This document shows positions 55,112 through 64,000 of a stretch of 64,000 nucleotides of DNA, piece by piece (positions within the stretch are counted from its first letter, which is position 1; every line of letters starts with the position of its first letter). The stretch is taken from NCBI RefSeq assembly GCF_014196805.1, contig NZ_JACIEI010000003.1:186001-250000 (forward strand), in the 5' to 3' direction. Origin of the DNA: Sulfitobacter undariae (GTDB taxonomy: Bacteria > Pseudomonadota > Alphaproteobacteria > Rhodobacterales > Rhodobacteraceae). A model generated the notes under the pieces. It ran no database searches. It saw nothing but the letters and a program-made list of their open reading frames with translations, and was not told the DNA's origin. The translations under genes and the position numbers were made by a program.

Positions 55112-57271
55112 TTAGGTCACGTTTGCCGCGAAGGCGCTGTTATAGGCGGCGCTTAGATCGGACAGCGGTGCCGAGCTGGTGCCAAAGGCAAGCGTATCAC
55201 CGCCAAATGTACCAACTTGGGTCAAGGTCAGGCCCGCTGCGGCTGCGGCTGTTGCCAGTGCGGCAGCGTTTTGCGCTGTGGCTGCGATCAGGTAGCGGGC
55301 TTGGTCTTCGCCAAACAGCTGCGCTGTGTCGCCCGTTTCAATCGCAAGGCCAAGGCCCGCGTGATTGGCCATCTCAAAGGCTGCGACGGCCAGACCGCCA
55401 TCAGACAGATCGGTACAGGCCGCGATTGCCTTGTGGTTCGCGCGGATGAAATCGCCGTGTGCGGCTTCGGCGGTCAGATCAACATGGGGCGCGTCGCCCT
55501 CAATGCGGCCAAAGGCTTCGGCCAGTAGGGCCGATTGACCCAGATGGCCAGCGGTTTCCCCCAACAACAAGGCCACATGACCCGTCTGTACGTCAAAGCC
55601 GATGATGTCTGATGATGCCTTGAGCAAGCCAACCGCGCCGATGGTTGGGGTTGGCAGGATCGCGGAGCCGTCTGTCTCATTGTACAAAGACACATTGCCC
55701 GAAACGATTGGCACGTTCAGCGCAGCAACCGCTTCGCCGATGCCTTTGATTGCGCCAACAAACTGGCCCATGATCTCGGGCTTTTCCGGGTTGCCAAAGT
55801 TCAGGTTGTCTGTGGTTGCCAAAGGTGTCGCGCCGACGGCTGTCAAGTTGCGGTATGCTTCGGCGACAGCTTGTTTGCCACCCTCTACGGGGTTGGCTTT
55901 GACATAGCGTGGCGTCACATCGGAGGTGAAGGCCAGCGATTTATCTGTGCCGTGTACGCGGATGATGCCTGCGCCCCAGCCCGGTGTGCGGGCGCTGTCA
56001 CCCATGACCATCGTGTCATATTGTTCAAACACCCATGCTTTGCTGCCGTAGTTGGGCGAGGAAAGCAGCGCCTTCAACCCGTCAATGGCATCAATGCTGG
56101 GCGCATCCGCCAGCGGTGCGGCTGCGGGGGTCTCGACCCATGGGCGGTCATACTCGGGTGCTGTGCCAGACAAGGCTTTGAGCGGCAGGTCGCCTTTCAC
56201 TTCGCCGTTGAGGCGGATGATGAAGCGGTCCTCGGCAATTGTTTCGCCGACGATGGCAAAATCGAGGTCCCATTTGTCAAATACGGCTTTGGCCTCTGCT
56301 TCCAGCTCTGGGCGCAGAACCATGAGCATGCGTTCTTGAGATTCGGAGAGCATCATCTCATAGGCGGTCATGTTTTCTTCGCGGGTCGGGACCTTTTCCA
56401 GATCAAGGATCACGCCAAGGTTGCCTTTGTCACCCATCTCAACAGCGGAGCAGGTCAAACCAGCAGCACCCATATCTTGAATAGAGATAACAGCACCCGT
56501 CGCCATCAGCTCTAGCGTGGCTTCCATCAGGCGTTTTTCAGTGAAGGGATCACCAACCTGAACTGTGGGGCGTTTTTCTTCAATTGTGTCGTCAAACTCG
56601 GCCGAGGCCATTGTCGCGCCGCCGACACCGTCGCGGCCCGTTTTAGCGCCCAGATAGACAACAGGCATGCCAACGCCAGAGGCGGCGGAGTAGAAGATTT
56701 TATCTGCATCCGCCAGGCCCGCCGCAAAAGCGTTCACAAGGCAGTTGCCGTTGTAAGCTTTGTCAAAGCGCACTTCACCGCCGACACAGGGCACACCAAA
56801 GCAATTGCCATAGCCGCCAACACCCGCAACTACACCATGTACCAGTTGCTTGGTTTTGTGGTGCGAGGGTTCGCCAAAGCTAAGGCTGTTCATTGCTGCG
56901 ATAGGACGTGCGCCCATGGTGAAAACATCGCGCAGAATGCCGCCGACACCCGTAGCGGCCCCTTGGTAGGGTTCAATGTAGGACGGGTGGTTGTGGCTTT
57001 CCATTTTGAACACAACAGCCTGACCATCACCGATATCAACAACGCCAGCGTTTTCGCCGGGGCCGCAGATGACCTGTGGGCCATCGACGGGCAGGGTCCG
57101 CAGCCATTTCTTAGAGGATTTATACGAGCAATGTTCGTTCCACATGGCCGAGAAAACACCCAGCTCAGTGAAACTGGGGGTGCGCCCCATCAGGTCGAGA
57201 ATGGTTTGATATTCGCTATCGCTCAACCCGTGAGCGGAAATGATCTCTTGGGTGATCTCTGGTTCTGACAT
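55112..57271 (-). CDS. purL: Phosphoribosylformylglycinamidine synthase subunit PurL
   Basis: Small-type PurL, 719 residues, which needs PurQ and PurS for activity; neither is in the window. Converts FGAR, glutamine and ATP to FGAM in purine synthesis. Marks: [18 protein letters not shown] near residue 44, [35 protein letters not shown] near 90, and [19 protein letters not shown] near 267. Followed by a converging VWA gene. Confidence 0.96.
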   Translation of the reverse strand: MSEPEITQEIISAHGLSDSEYQTILDLMGRTPSFTELGVFSAMWNEHCSYKSSKKWLRTLPVDGPQVICGPGENAGVVDIGDGQAVVFKMESHNHPSYIEPYQGAATGVGGILRDVFTMGARPIAAMNSLSFGEPSHHKTKQLVHGVVAGVGGYGNCFGVPCVGGEVRFDKAYNGNCLVNAFAAGLADADKIFYSAASGVGMPVVYLGAKTGRDGVGGATMASAEFDDTIEEKRPTVQVGDPFTEKRLMEATLELMATGAVISIQDMGAAGLTCSAVEMGDKGNLGVILDLEKVPTREENMTAYEMMLSESQERMLMVLRPELEAEAKAVFDKWDLDFAIVGETIAEDRFIIRLNGEVKGDLPLKALSGTAPEYDRPWVETPAAAPLADAPSIDAIDGLKALLSSPNYGSKAWVFEQYDTMVMGDSARTPGWGAGIIRVHGTDKSLAFTSDVTPRYVKANPVEGGKQAVAEAYRNLTAVGATPLATTDNLNFGNPEKPEIMGQFVGAIKGIGEAVAALNVPIVSGNVSLYNETDGSAILPTPTIGAVGLLKASSDIIGFDVQTGHVALLLGETAGHLGQSALLAEAFGRIEGDAPHVDLTAEAAHGDFIRANHKAIAACTDLSDGGLAVAAFEMANHAGLGLAIETGDTAQLFGEDQARYLIAATAQNAAALATAAAAAGLTLTQVGTFGGDTLAFGTSSAPLSDLSAAYNSAFAANVT

Positions 57272-57581
57272 GGTGACGCTCCCCGAAGGCGTTAAAACTT
57301 GGCCCCTCTCTTAGGGCAGGAGTGGCCAATGGGGAAGGGCTGTTTATACATGGCTTGGGGGCTGAAGGGCACAAATCTGACGATCAGGCAAAAAAAGACC
57401 GGGCACAAAGGCCCGGCCAAGTCCAACAGGGAGGTATAAGGCGAAACACACGAAGCGTCTCAATCCTTATGCAGTCCAAATATGTTGCAGGTTGCCCATA
57501 ATCAAGGCGGATTCTAAATGTTGTTGATCATGCCCGATATGCGCTCAGCGCATAGCTTGTGTGCCTTCACCTTCGGTTGCC
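57272..57581. other. Intergenic stretch between lysR and purL (310 bases)
   Basis: Contains the probable purL promoter (57272-57380), a terminator for the LysR gene (57390-57418) and about 160 bases downstream of the LysR stop. No convincing reading frame, tRNA or riboswitch is seen; only stubs of 10-18 codons occur. Confidence 0.6.
57390..57418 (-). terminator. Rho-independent terminator of the LysR gene
   Basis: On the minus strand GGCCGGGC pairs with GCCCGGTC (one G-T pair) and seven T follow (the A-run 57390-57396). It ends transcripts from the LysR gene at 57582-58478, about 160 bases before purL. Confidence 0.82.
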
Positions 57582-58478
57582 TCAGCTTTCCTTGAGAAGC
57601 TTGCGGTAGCTAATGATTTCCTCTTGGACAAAACCTTTGAAGGCAGCGACCCGTTTTGATTGCCGAAGCTCCTCTGGATAAGCAAGGAACACGGGGACTT
57701 CTGTTGATCTGACATCAGGTAAAATGCGGACCAAGTCGGGGAAGTCTTGGGTCAGATAATCGGGGAGAACGCCAATCCCCAGATTATTCACTACGGCTTG
57801 TAGAACGCCGAAGTAATTGTTCACGGTCAGCAGAGATTTGATGTCATGCATCATCAAGCGCTGGATCAGGTGCAACCCTGCGCCAACTTGATTGCTTTCG
57901 GCCTTTTGGCAAATCAAGCGGTGATTTGAAAAATCTTCAAGCTGTTCAGGTGTGCCGTTGGCCGCGAGGTAGGTGGGGCTGGCATAAAGGCACATGCGCA
58001 CTGTCATCAGGCGTTTGCGTACCAGATCCGCTTGTGAGGGTTCTTTGAGGCGGATGGCAACATCTGCTTCGCGCATTGGCAGGTCCAGCACACGTTCTTC
58101 CAGCATCAGATCGACTTTGAGGTCTGGGTATTGTTCATAGAGTTTGGACATACGCGGCGCGAGCCATAGGGTGCCAAAGCCAGTGGTGGTGGTCACACGT
58201 AATTCGCCAAAGACCTCTTCTTCGCTGTCGCGGATACGCGCTGCAGCGGCGTCAAGGCGTTTGGACATGGCGCGTGTGGCGTCAAACAGCAATTCACCCT
58301 GTTCGGTCAGGATGAGGCCCCGCGCATGGCGGTGGAATAGATTGGTGTGCAGTTGCTCTTCCAGCCCGCGCACTTGCCGGCTGACTGCGGATTGCGACAG
58401 GTTCAATTTATCCCCCGCATGGGTGAGTGAACCCGCGTCAGCGACCGCGTGGAAGATCCTCAGTTTATCCCAATCCAT
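57582..58478 (-). CDS. LysR-family transcriptional regulator
   Basis: 298 residues. An N-terminal winged helix (about 1-60: LRIFHAVADAGSLTHAGDKLNLSQSAVSRQVRGLEEQLHTNLFHRHARGLILTEQG), a long linker helix, and a periplasmic-binding-like effector domain with LRVTTTTGFGTLWLAPRMSKL near residue 93. It is divergent from the indolepyruvate ferredoxin oxidoreductase gene, with about 184 bases between start codons, the usual arrangement for a regulator and target. The effector is unknown. Confidence 0.93.
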   Translation of the reverse strand: MDWDKLRIFHAVADAGSLTHAGDKLNLSQSAVSRQVRGLEEQLHTNLFHRHARGLILTEQGELLFDATRAMSKRLDAAAARIRDSEEEVFGELRVTTTTGFGTLWLAPRMSKLYEQYPDLKVDLMLEERVLDLPMREADVAIRLKEPSQADLVRKRLMTVRMCLYASPTYLAANGTPEQLEDFSNHRLICQKAESNQVGAGLHLIQRLMMHDIKSLLTVNNYFGVLQAVVNNLGIGVLPDYLTQDFPDLVRILPDVRSTEVPVFLAYPEELRQSKRVAAFKGFVQEEIISYRKLLKES

Positions 58479-58662
58479 CGTGTACCTTTCTGGTTAGATA
58501 CCTGTTTAACCTAAATCATCGCATGAAACACCCTAAACTAAGGGGGAAAATCGCTGGGGTTGCATAAATTTGTATACAGGTCAGCTTTTGTGACCTATCG
58601 TGCTTATATACTACGCAGTTAAAGCAAGCCTTAATGCTTGCCGGTTTCTTGGGAGGGACGCC

Positions 58663-61600
58663 ATGACCACGCAGAAAATTTCACTTAATGACCGTTTTGA
58701 TCTGACCAAGAACTCGGTGTTGCTGAATGGCACGCAGGCCTTGGTACGAGTCGTTATGATGCAAGCCGAACGCGACAAGGCGGCGGGGCTGAATACGGCG
58801 GGTCTGGTCACGGGCTATCGCGGATCGCCTCTGGGGTCGGTGGATTTGCAAATGATGCGGGCCCAAAAGAAGTTGGCAGAGCATCAGGTTACCTTTCAGG
58901 CGGGGCTGAACGAAGATTTGGCCGCGACCGCCATTTGGGGGTCGCAGCAGGCCGAGGTGCGCGGCGAGGGGAAATATGACGGTGTCTTTGGCCTGTGGTA
59001 CGGCAAAGGACCGGGCGTGGACCGTACAGGCGACGTGATGCGCCATGCCAATATGGCAGGCAGTTCGACGCATGGTGGTGTGATCATGGCGATGGGCGAT
59101 GACCATACGGGCGAATCCTCAACCGTGCTGCACCAATCGGATTTTGCGATGGTGGATGCCTATATGCCGGTGCTTTCCCCAGCAGGTGTGCAAGAAGTGT
59201 TGGATTTCAGCCTCTATGGTTGGGCGCTATCGCGCTATACGGGCCTATGGGTGGGCTTGAAGACCATGAAAGACACTGTCGAGGTCACATCGGTTGTGGA
59301 CGGTGATCCGCACCGGATGAAATTTGTAACGCCTGATTTTAGCATGCCCGAAGGCGGGTTGAACATCCGTCTGGTAGATGAGCGCATCGCGCAAGAGGCG
59401 CGTCTGATTGACTATAAACGCTATGCCGCCGAAGCATTTGCCCATGTCAATGGCATCGACAAACGTGTTTGGGGCGATAGCAAAGCCAAGATCGGTTTTG
59501 TCGCGGCGGGTAAAAACTATCTCGATCTGGTGCATGCGATGTCTTTGCTGAACATTGATGCTGATGAGGCCGCCCGTCTGGGCATCACGACCTATAAGGT
59601 CGGGCAGACATGGCCGCTGAATATGAAAGGTTTTCATGACTGGGCCGAAGACCTTGATCTGATTGTTGTGGTTGAAGAGAAACGCAAACTGATCGAAGTG
59701 CAGATTAAAGAAGCACTGTTTGACGATGACTTGCGCCACCGTGTTTATGGCGGGCGTAAAAACGGCGAGGAGTTCTTTAGCGCGCGTTGGGCGCTGGACC
59801 CCGTGGATATTGCTGAAAAGCTGGGTAATGTCCTGTGCGAAGAAGGGCGCGGCACTGATGGCATCCGCCAAGGGCTTGCCGATCTGGCAGATGCCAAACG
59901 CGCGGATAACGCCGAAGAACTGGCAGGCCGTCTGCCGTATTTCTGTTCGGGCTGTCCGCATAACTCTTCTACCAAAGTACCAGAGGGCAGTCGTGCCTAT
60001 GCGGGGATCGGGTGCCACTTTATGGTGCAATGGATGGACCGTGAGACATTCGGCTTTACCCATATGGGGGGCGAGGGCGCGAATTGGATCGGCGAAGCGC
60101 CGTTTTCCACAACGCCGCATGTGTTCCAGAACCTTGGAGACGGGACGTATAACCACTCAGGCGTGCAGGCGATCCGTGCGGCCATCGCGGCAAAAACGAA
60201 TATCACTTATAAAATCCTCTATAATGATGCCGTTGCCATGACGGGCGGCCAAGAGAACGAGGGCGATCTGACGGCGCCGCGTATCGTGGCCGAGTTGAAG
60301 GCGATGGGAATCAAGACGCTTGAAGTTGTCTATGATGAAAAAGAAGACGTGGATTTTGCGGCCTTTAAAGGCACACCCACTCACGAGCGTGCTGACCTGC
60401 AATCTGTGCAAGAGCGTCTGGCCAAAGTCGAAGGCGTGAGTGCTATCGTCTATATCCAGACCTGCGCCGCCGAAAAACGCCGCCGCCGCAAACGCGGGAC
60501 ATTCCCTGATCCGGACAAGCGGATGTTCATCAACACGGATGTCTGCGAAGGCTGTGGCGATTGTGGGGTGCAATCGAACTGCGTATCCATCGTGCCCGCT
60601 GAAACGGAACTGGGCCGCAAACGTGCGATTGACCAATCGTCGTGCAACAAGGACTTTTCCTGTGTGAATGGTTTCTGCCCGTCCTTTGTGACGCTGGAAG
60701 GCGCTACGGTACGCAAAGACCCGACAACAGAGGTGAAAATCCCTGATCTGCCGCAGCCTAATCTGCCGGTAATCAATGGCACGTATAACGTGGTAATCAC
60801 GGGTGTTGGCGGTACGGGCGTTGTGACCATCGGTGCCGTTTTGGCCCAAGCTGCGCAGATCGATGGCAAAGGTGCTGGCATGATGGAAATGGCTGGCCTC
60901 GCGCAAAAGGGCGGCGCGGTGAGCATCCATTGCCGTCTGGCGGAGAGGCCTTCGGACATTAGCGCAATCCGTGTTGCCACTGGTGAATGTGACGCGCTGA
61001 TCGGTGGTGATCTGGTTGTGTCGGCAGGGAACAAGACACTTGGCCTGACCTCAACAGGGCGTACAGGGGCGGTGGTGAACAGCCACCAGATTATCACGGG
61101 CGATTTTACCCGCGATACAGAGTTCCAACTGCCCTACGACCGTCTGGAGCTGGCGTTGGAAGCGCGGATCAAAGACAAGCTGTCAATGTTTGACGCCTCT
61201 GATCTGGCCAAAGCCACGCTGGGTGATAGCATCTATTCCAACATGATGATCTTTGGTGGTGCATGGCAGAGCGGGCTGGTGCCCCTGACGCTGGAAGCGA
61301 TCACCGAGGCAATCCGTCTGAATGGCGCTGCGGTTGAGCGTAACTTGCGTGCGTTTGAGATCGGGCGCTGGGCGGTTCTGTTTCCCGCCGACGCACAGGC
61401 GGTCATGGAGCCTAGTAATGTGGTGTCCTTGCCCAAAACGCTGGACGAAAAGATTGCGTTCCGCCGTGACCATCTGACGGCCTACCAAGGCAGCGGGCTG
61501 GCTAAACGCTATAGCAAACTGGTGGATAGCATTAGCGATCTGGCAGTGCGTGAAGCGGTGGCTGAGGGATATCACAAGCTGTTGTCGTATAAGGACGAGT

Positions 61601-62064
61601 ACGAAGTCGCACGGCTGTTGCTGTCCTCACGTGAAAAGGCGCAAGCCGAGTTTGAGGGCGATTTCAAAATGTCCTTTAACCTTGCCCCGCCGATCCTGTC
61701 CAAGATGGGATCAAACGGGCGGCCACTGAAGCGTGAGTTCGGTCCGTGGCTGGAACGGCCTTTGCGCCTTATGGCACGGATGAAAGGCCTGCGAGGCACA
61801 CCGCTGGACATTTTCGGTTATACAACCGAGCGGAAAATGGAACGCGCCTTGATCACGCAATATGAAGCCGACATGCGTGATGTTCTACCGAAGCTGGATG
61901 ATAACACGCGCGAAGCGATTGTTGCATTGGCTAAACTGCCATTGCAAATCCGTGGGTTCGGCCCTGTTAAGCAGGAGAATGAGGCAACTGCAGCCAAGCG
62001 TCGCGAAGAGATATTGGCGGTAATCCGTTCAGGGGGTGCACCACTTGCGCGCGCAGCAGAGTAG
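58663..62064 (+). CDS. Indolepyruvate ferredoxin oxidoreductase (alpha-beta fused)
   Basis: Decarboxylates aryl pyruvates to aryl-acetyl-CoA using thiamine diphosphate and ferredoxin. About 1133 residues: N-terminal pyrimidine-binding domain (TGYRGSPLGSVDLQM near 46), a TPP domain with YFCSGCPHNSSTKVPEGSRAYAGIGCHF near 428 and NDAVAMTGGQENEGDLT near 518, an iron-sulfur part with CEGCGDCGVQSNC near 627 and CNKDFSCVNGFC near 663, then a gamma domain (GVGGTGVVTIGAVL near 710). GGGAGGGACG precedes ATG 58663. In roseobacters it is linked to phenylacetate and tropodithietic acid supply; that role here is inference. ATG 58600 would add 21 residues. Confidence 0.94.
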   Translation: MTTQKISLNDRFDLTKNSVLLNGTQALVRVVMMQAERDKAAGLNTAGLVTGYRGSPLGSVDLQMMRAQKKLAEHQVTFQAGLNEDLAATAIWGSQQAEVRGEGKYDGVFGLWYGKGPGVDRTGDVMRHANMAGSSTHGGVIMAMGDDHTGESSTVLHQSDFAMVDAYMPVLSPAGVQEVLDFSLYGWALSRYTGLWVGLKTMKDTVEVTSVVDGDPHRMKFVTPDFSMPEGGLNIRLVDERIAQEARLIDYKRYAAEAFAHVNGIDKRVWGDSKAKIGFVAAGKNYLDLVHAMSLLNIDADEAARLGITTYKVGQTWPLNMKGFHDWAEDLDLIVVVEEKRKLIEVQIKEALFDDDLRHRVYGGRKNGEEFFSARWALDPVDIAEKLGNVLCEEGRGTDGIRQGLADLADAKRADNAEELAGRLPYFCSGCPHNSSTKVPEGSRAYAGIGCHFMVQWMDRETFGFTHMGGEGANWIGEAPFSTTPHVFQNLGDGTYNHSGVQAIRAAIAAKTNITYKILYNDAVAMTGGQENEGDLTAPRIVAELKAMGIKTLEVVYDEKEDVDFAAFKGTPTHERADLQSVQERLAKVEGVSAIVYIQTCAAEKRRRRKRGTFPDPDKRMFINTDVCEGCGDCGVQSNCVSIVPAETELGRKRAIDQSSCNKDFSCVNGFCPSFVTLEGATVRKDPTTEVKIPDLPQPNLPVINGTYNVVITGVGGTGVVTIGAVLAQAAQIDGKGAGMMEMAGLAQKGGAVSIHCRLAERPSDISAIRVATGECDALIGGDLVVSAGNKTLGLTSTGRTGAVVNSHQIITGDFTRDTEFQLPYDRLELALEARIKDKLSMFDASDLAKATLGDSIYSNMMIFGGAWQSGLVPLTLEAITEAIRLNGAAVERNLRAFEIGRWAVLFPADAQAVMEPSNVVSLPKTLDEKIAFRRDHLTAYQGSGLAKRYSKLVDSISDLAVREAVAEGYHKLLSYKDEYEVARLLLSSREKAQAEFEGDFKMSFNLAPPILSKMGSNGRPLKREFGPWLERPLRLMARMKGLRGTPLDIFGYTTERKMERALITQYEADMRDVLPKLDDNTREAIVALAKLPLQIRGFGPVKQENEATAAKRREEILAVIRSGGAPLARAAE

Positions 62065-62116
62065 CGCAATGAAAGTGTAACAAAAAAAGGCTAGTTGCAT
62101 AAAAAAGGATTGAAAT

Positions 62117-63004
62117 ATGTCCCTGATGCAACTGCCGCCCACCGCCCGTGATCTAAGCTATGCATGGTCTGCACAGACCCGCAGTGGCCAAGCTGTCATT
62201 CGTCTGATGGAGAACGCAACGGGCCGTATTGGCCTGATCAAACGGGCACGCGGCTATGAAGCGCAACTGGCGGCTGGGGCTAATTTCTTTGAGGTCATGG
62301 CTGAGCGTTATGGTTTGACCCTTGATGTGGCTGCTAGTGCGCTGAGCAATGTACCCCGCCAAGGGCCGCTGATTGTTATTGCCAACCATCCTTATGGGAT
62401 TTTGGACGGGCTGATGATGGGGCACGTCCTGAGCCGCACACGCCCTGATTTCAAGATCATGGCGAGTTCAGTTTTTGGGAAAGTCTCAGAGTTACAAAGC
62501 AGCATCCTGCCGATCAACTTTGCGGAGACCAAAGAAGCCGTTGCGATGAATCTTGAAACGCGGCGCACCGCGCTGGAGTCTCTGGGCAATGGCGGGGCCG
62601 TGGGGATATTTCCGGGTGGCACGGTTAGCACGGGGGTGAAGCCGTTTTCACATCCCATGGACCCGAACTGGCGTAGCTTTACCGCGCGGATGATTTCCAA
62701 GTCCGATGCCACGATATTGCCGATCTATTTTGATGGCCATACCAGCAGAATGTTCCAAATTGCCAGCCACTTACATGCCACGTTGCGTATGGGGTTGTTG
62801 ATTAAAGAGTTCCGCAAGCGGGTGGATACGCCTGTGCGCATGGTCATCGGAGAGCCGATCAACCGCGACGTTTTGAAGCCGATGTCAAATGATGCAAAAG
62901 GTATGATGGATTTCCTGCGCAAAGCCACGTATGAGTTGGCCCCAGAGCCGCTCAAATCCTTTGATGCGGGGTATGAATTCGAGGACCGGCATCGCAGCCG
63001 GTAG
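62117..63004 (+). CDS. Lysophospholipid acyltransferase family protein
   Basis: 295 residues. The acyltransferase block IVIANHPYGILDGLMMG near residue 92 holds the family His and Asp with one extra residue between them, as in related hemolysin-type acyltransferases; GNGGAVGIFPGGTVST near 157 is the glycerophosphate motif. No clear membrane anchor. AAGGATTGAA precedes the start. Probably adds an acyl chain to a lyso- or ornithine-type lipid; which is unknown. murI begins 9 bases later. Confidence 0.85.
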   Translation: MSLMQLPPTARDLSYAWSAQTRSGQAVIRLMENATGRIGLIKRARGYEAQLAAGANFFEVMAERYGLTLDVAASALSNVPRQGPLIVIANHPYGILDGLMMGHVLSRTRPDFKIMASSVFGKVSELQSSILPINFAETKEAVAMNLETRRTALESLGNGGAVGIFPGGTVSTGVKPFSHPMDPNWRSFTARMISKSDATILPIYFDGHTSRMFQIASHLHATLRMGLLIKEFRKRVDTPVRMVIGEPINRDVLKPMSNDAKGMMDFLRKATYELAPEPLKSFDAGYEFEDRHRSR

Positions 63005-63013
63005 GGCGCGCAT

Positions 63014-63823
63014 ATGGCGGTAGGCATTTTTGACAGTGGATTGGGCGGGTTGACCATTTGGGATGCTGTTCAGGCCCGTCTTCCCGATCAGGAATTTGTG
63101 TATTTGGCCGATAGTGCCCATGCGCCTTATGGTGTGCGTAGTGCGGACGACATCTATGATCTGACCGTTTCCGCCACCCAGCGCCTATTTGATGCTGGCT
63201 GCGATCTGGTTGTTCTGGCCTGCAACACCGCCTCTGCGGCTGCGCTGCGCCGTATGCAAGAAAGCTGGGTGCCAGAAGGCAAACGTGTGCTGGGCGTCTT
63301 TGTGCCCTTGATCGAGGCGCTGACCGAACGGCAGTGGGGTGATAACTCACCGCCACGCGAAGTCGGCGTGAACCATGTGGCGCTATTTGCCACACCCGCC
63401 ACCGTTGCGACCCGTGCGTTCCAGCGGGAACTGGCGTTCCGTGCGATTGGTGTGGACGTTGAGGCGCAGGCCTGTGGTGGTGTCGTGGACGCGATTGAGG
63501 ACGGGGATATGATCCTTGCCGAAGCACTGGTGCGCAGCCATGTGGACGCCTTGATGCGCAAAATGCCCAAACCTCAGGCGGCCATTCTGGGCTGCACACA
63601 TTATCCGCTGCTGAAATCCACTTTCCAAGACGCTTTGGGCGCGGATGTTGCCGTGTTTTCGCAGGCTGATCTGGTGGCAGAAAGCCTTGCGGATTATCTG
63701 ATCCGTCACCCTGACAAGACTGGCAGTGGCAATGCCGCGTTTTTGACCACAGGCGATCCCAAACGCGTCAGTGACCGCGCGACCCAGTTTTTGCGACGAC
63801 CGTTGACCTTTACCGCAGCCTGA
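63014..63823 (+). CDS. murI: Glutamate racemase
   Basis: Makes D-glutamate for peptidoglycan, cofactor-free with two Cys acting as acid/base. 269 residues: [16 protein letters not shown] at the start, [16 protein letters not shown] with the first Cys near 74, and [16 protein letters not shown] with the second Cys near 197. [18 protein letters not shown] is normal. Spaced 9 bases from the acyltransferase gene, so likely co-transcribed with it. Confidence 0.96.
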   Translation: MAVGIFDSGLGGLTIWDAVQARLPDQEFVYLADSAHAPYGVRSADDIYDLTVSATQRLFDAGCDLVVLACNTASAAALRRMQESWVPEGKRVLGVFVPLIEALTERQWGDNSPPREVGVNHVALFATPATVATRAFQRELAFRAIGVDVEAQACGGVVDAIEDGDMILAEALVRSHVDALMRKMPKPQAAILGCTHYPLLKSTFQDALGADVAVFSQADLVAESLADYLIRHPDKTGSGNAAFLTTGDPKRVSDRATQFLRRPLTFTAA

Positions 63824-63871
63824 GGGCGCAAGATTCAATACGCAAAACACGTTTTTTCAGGACGACACATC

Positions 63872-64000
63872 ATGACTTACAATATCGCTATTCTGGGCGC
63901 TTCGGGTTACACGGGCGCAGAGTTGATCCGGCTGATTGCTGGACATTCTTCTATGACAATCAAATCTTTGGGTGGTAATTCCAAAGCAGGGCAGAGCATG
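63872..64000 (+). CDS. argC: N-acetyl-gamma-glutamyl-phosphate reductase (5' part)
   Basis: The first 43 codons of an arginine-synthesis reductase, cut by the window end: [22 protein letters not shown] has the argC NADP motif GASGYTGAE, and [11 protein letters not shown] continues as expected. CAGGACG precedes the ATG. Identity is good for such a short piece. Confidence 0.88.
   Translation, partial: MTYNIAILGASGYTGAELIRLIAGHSSMTIKSLGGNSKAGQSM

Noticed and set aside
57419..57581. Small coding gene between the LysR stop and its terminator
   Set aside because: Only stubs of 10-18 codons with no ribosome site worth trusting.

Overview
The window looks like a chromosomal segment of a marine alphaproteobacterium of the Rhodobacteraceae (Roseobacter group). 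This is inferred from gene content and order: a nuo operon running into birA, coaX and rnj; tatABC followed by a DUF815 ATPase; surE, pcm and a LysM/LytM lipoprotein; a Hint-domain protein; and a fused indolepyruvate ferredoxin oxidoreductase. Codons are moderately GC-rich. ATGA or TAATG overlaps are common, so genes are packed into translationally coupled operons. I see no rRNA, tRNA, CRISPR array or intact insertion sequence.

Bases 1-10.5 kb hold the distal half of the complex I operon (nuoI tail, two carboxymuconolactone-decarboxylase-like proteins, nuoJ, an overlooked 34-codon reading frame, nuoK, L, M, N), then birA, coaX and rnj, closed by a bidirectional terminator. Bases 10.6-16 kb, minus strand, hold an RhlE-type helicase, a glycosyltransferase, prfC and a Hint protein. 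Bases 16.1-24.7 kb, mostly plus strand, hold an atypical SDR, an AlkC-type DNA glycosylase, a symporter-like permease with an orphan ABC ATPase and twin Lin0512 proteins, a WYL regulator, and tatABC with an ATPase. A minus-strand block follows: LysM/LytM lipoprotein, pcm, surE.

The most unusual part is 27465-34962. This is a compact integrated element of about 7.5 kb inserted exactly in the 5' end of surE. A 20-bp near-perfect direct repeat flanks it. The left copy supplies a GTG start for the present surE. The right copy keeps the old ATG and Shine-Dalgarno as a displaced 19-codon stub. The element carries a P4-type tyrosine integrase, an AlpA-like regulator, a primase/helicase-like protein with a degenerate P-loop, an AT-rich zone with paired TCTAC-N3/4-TCTAC repeats (candidate replication origin), a six-gene operon of unknown proteins ending in a terminator, and two small plus-strand genes. 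The layout resembles P4- or PICI-type phage satellites, but I recognise no packaging or capsid gene.

Beyond the island (35-48 kb) are mostly housekeeping genes on the minus strand: an SDR, purF, cvpA, radA, alr, dnaB, pyrE and pyrC, with an SH3 protein and trmL on the plus strand. Bases 48.3-52.6 kb hold a coupled glycosyltransferase / sulfotransferase / sulfotransferase-like-glycosyltransferase fusion operon, probably for a surface polymer. Bases 52.8-64 kb hold a MoxR/VWA pair, purL, a LysR regulator facing the indolepyruvate ferredoxin oxidoreductase, an acyltransferase, murI and the start of argC.
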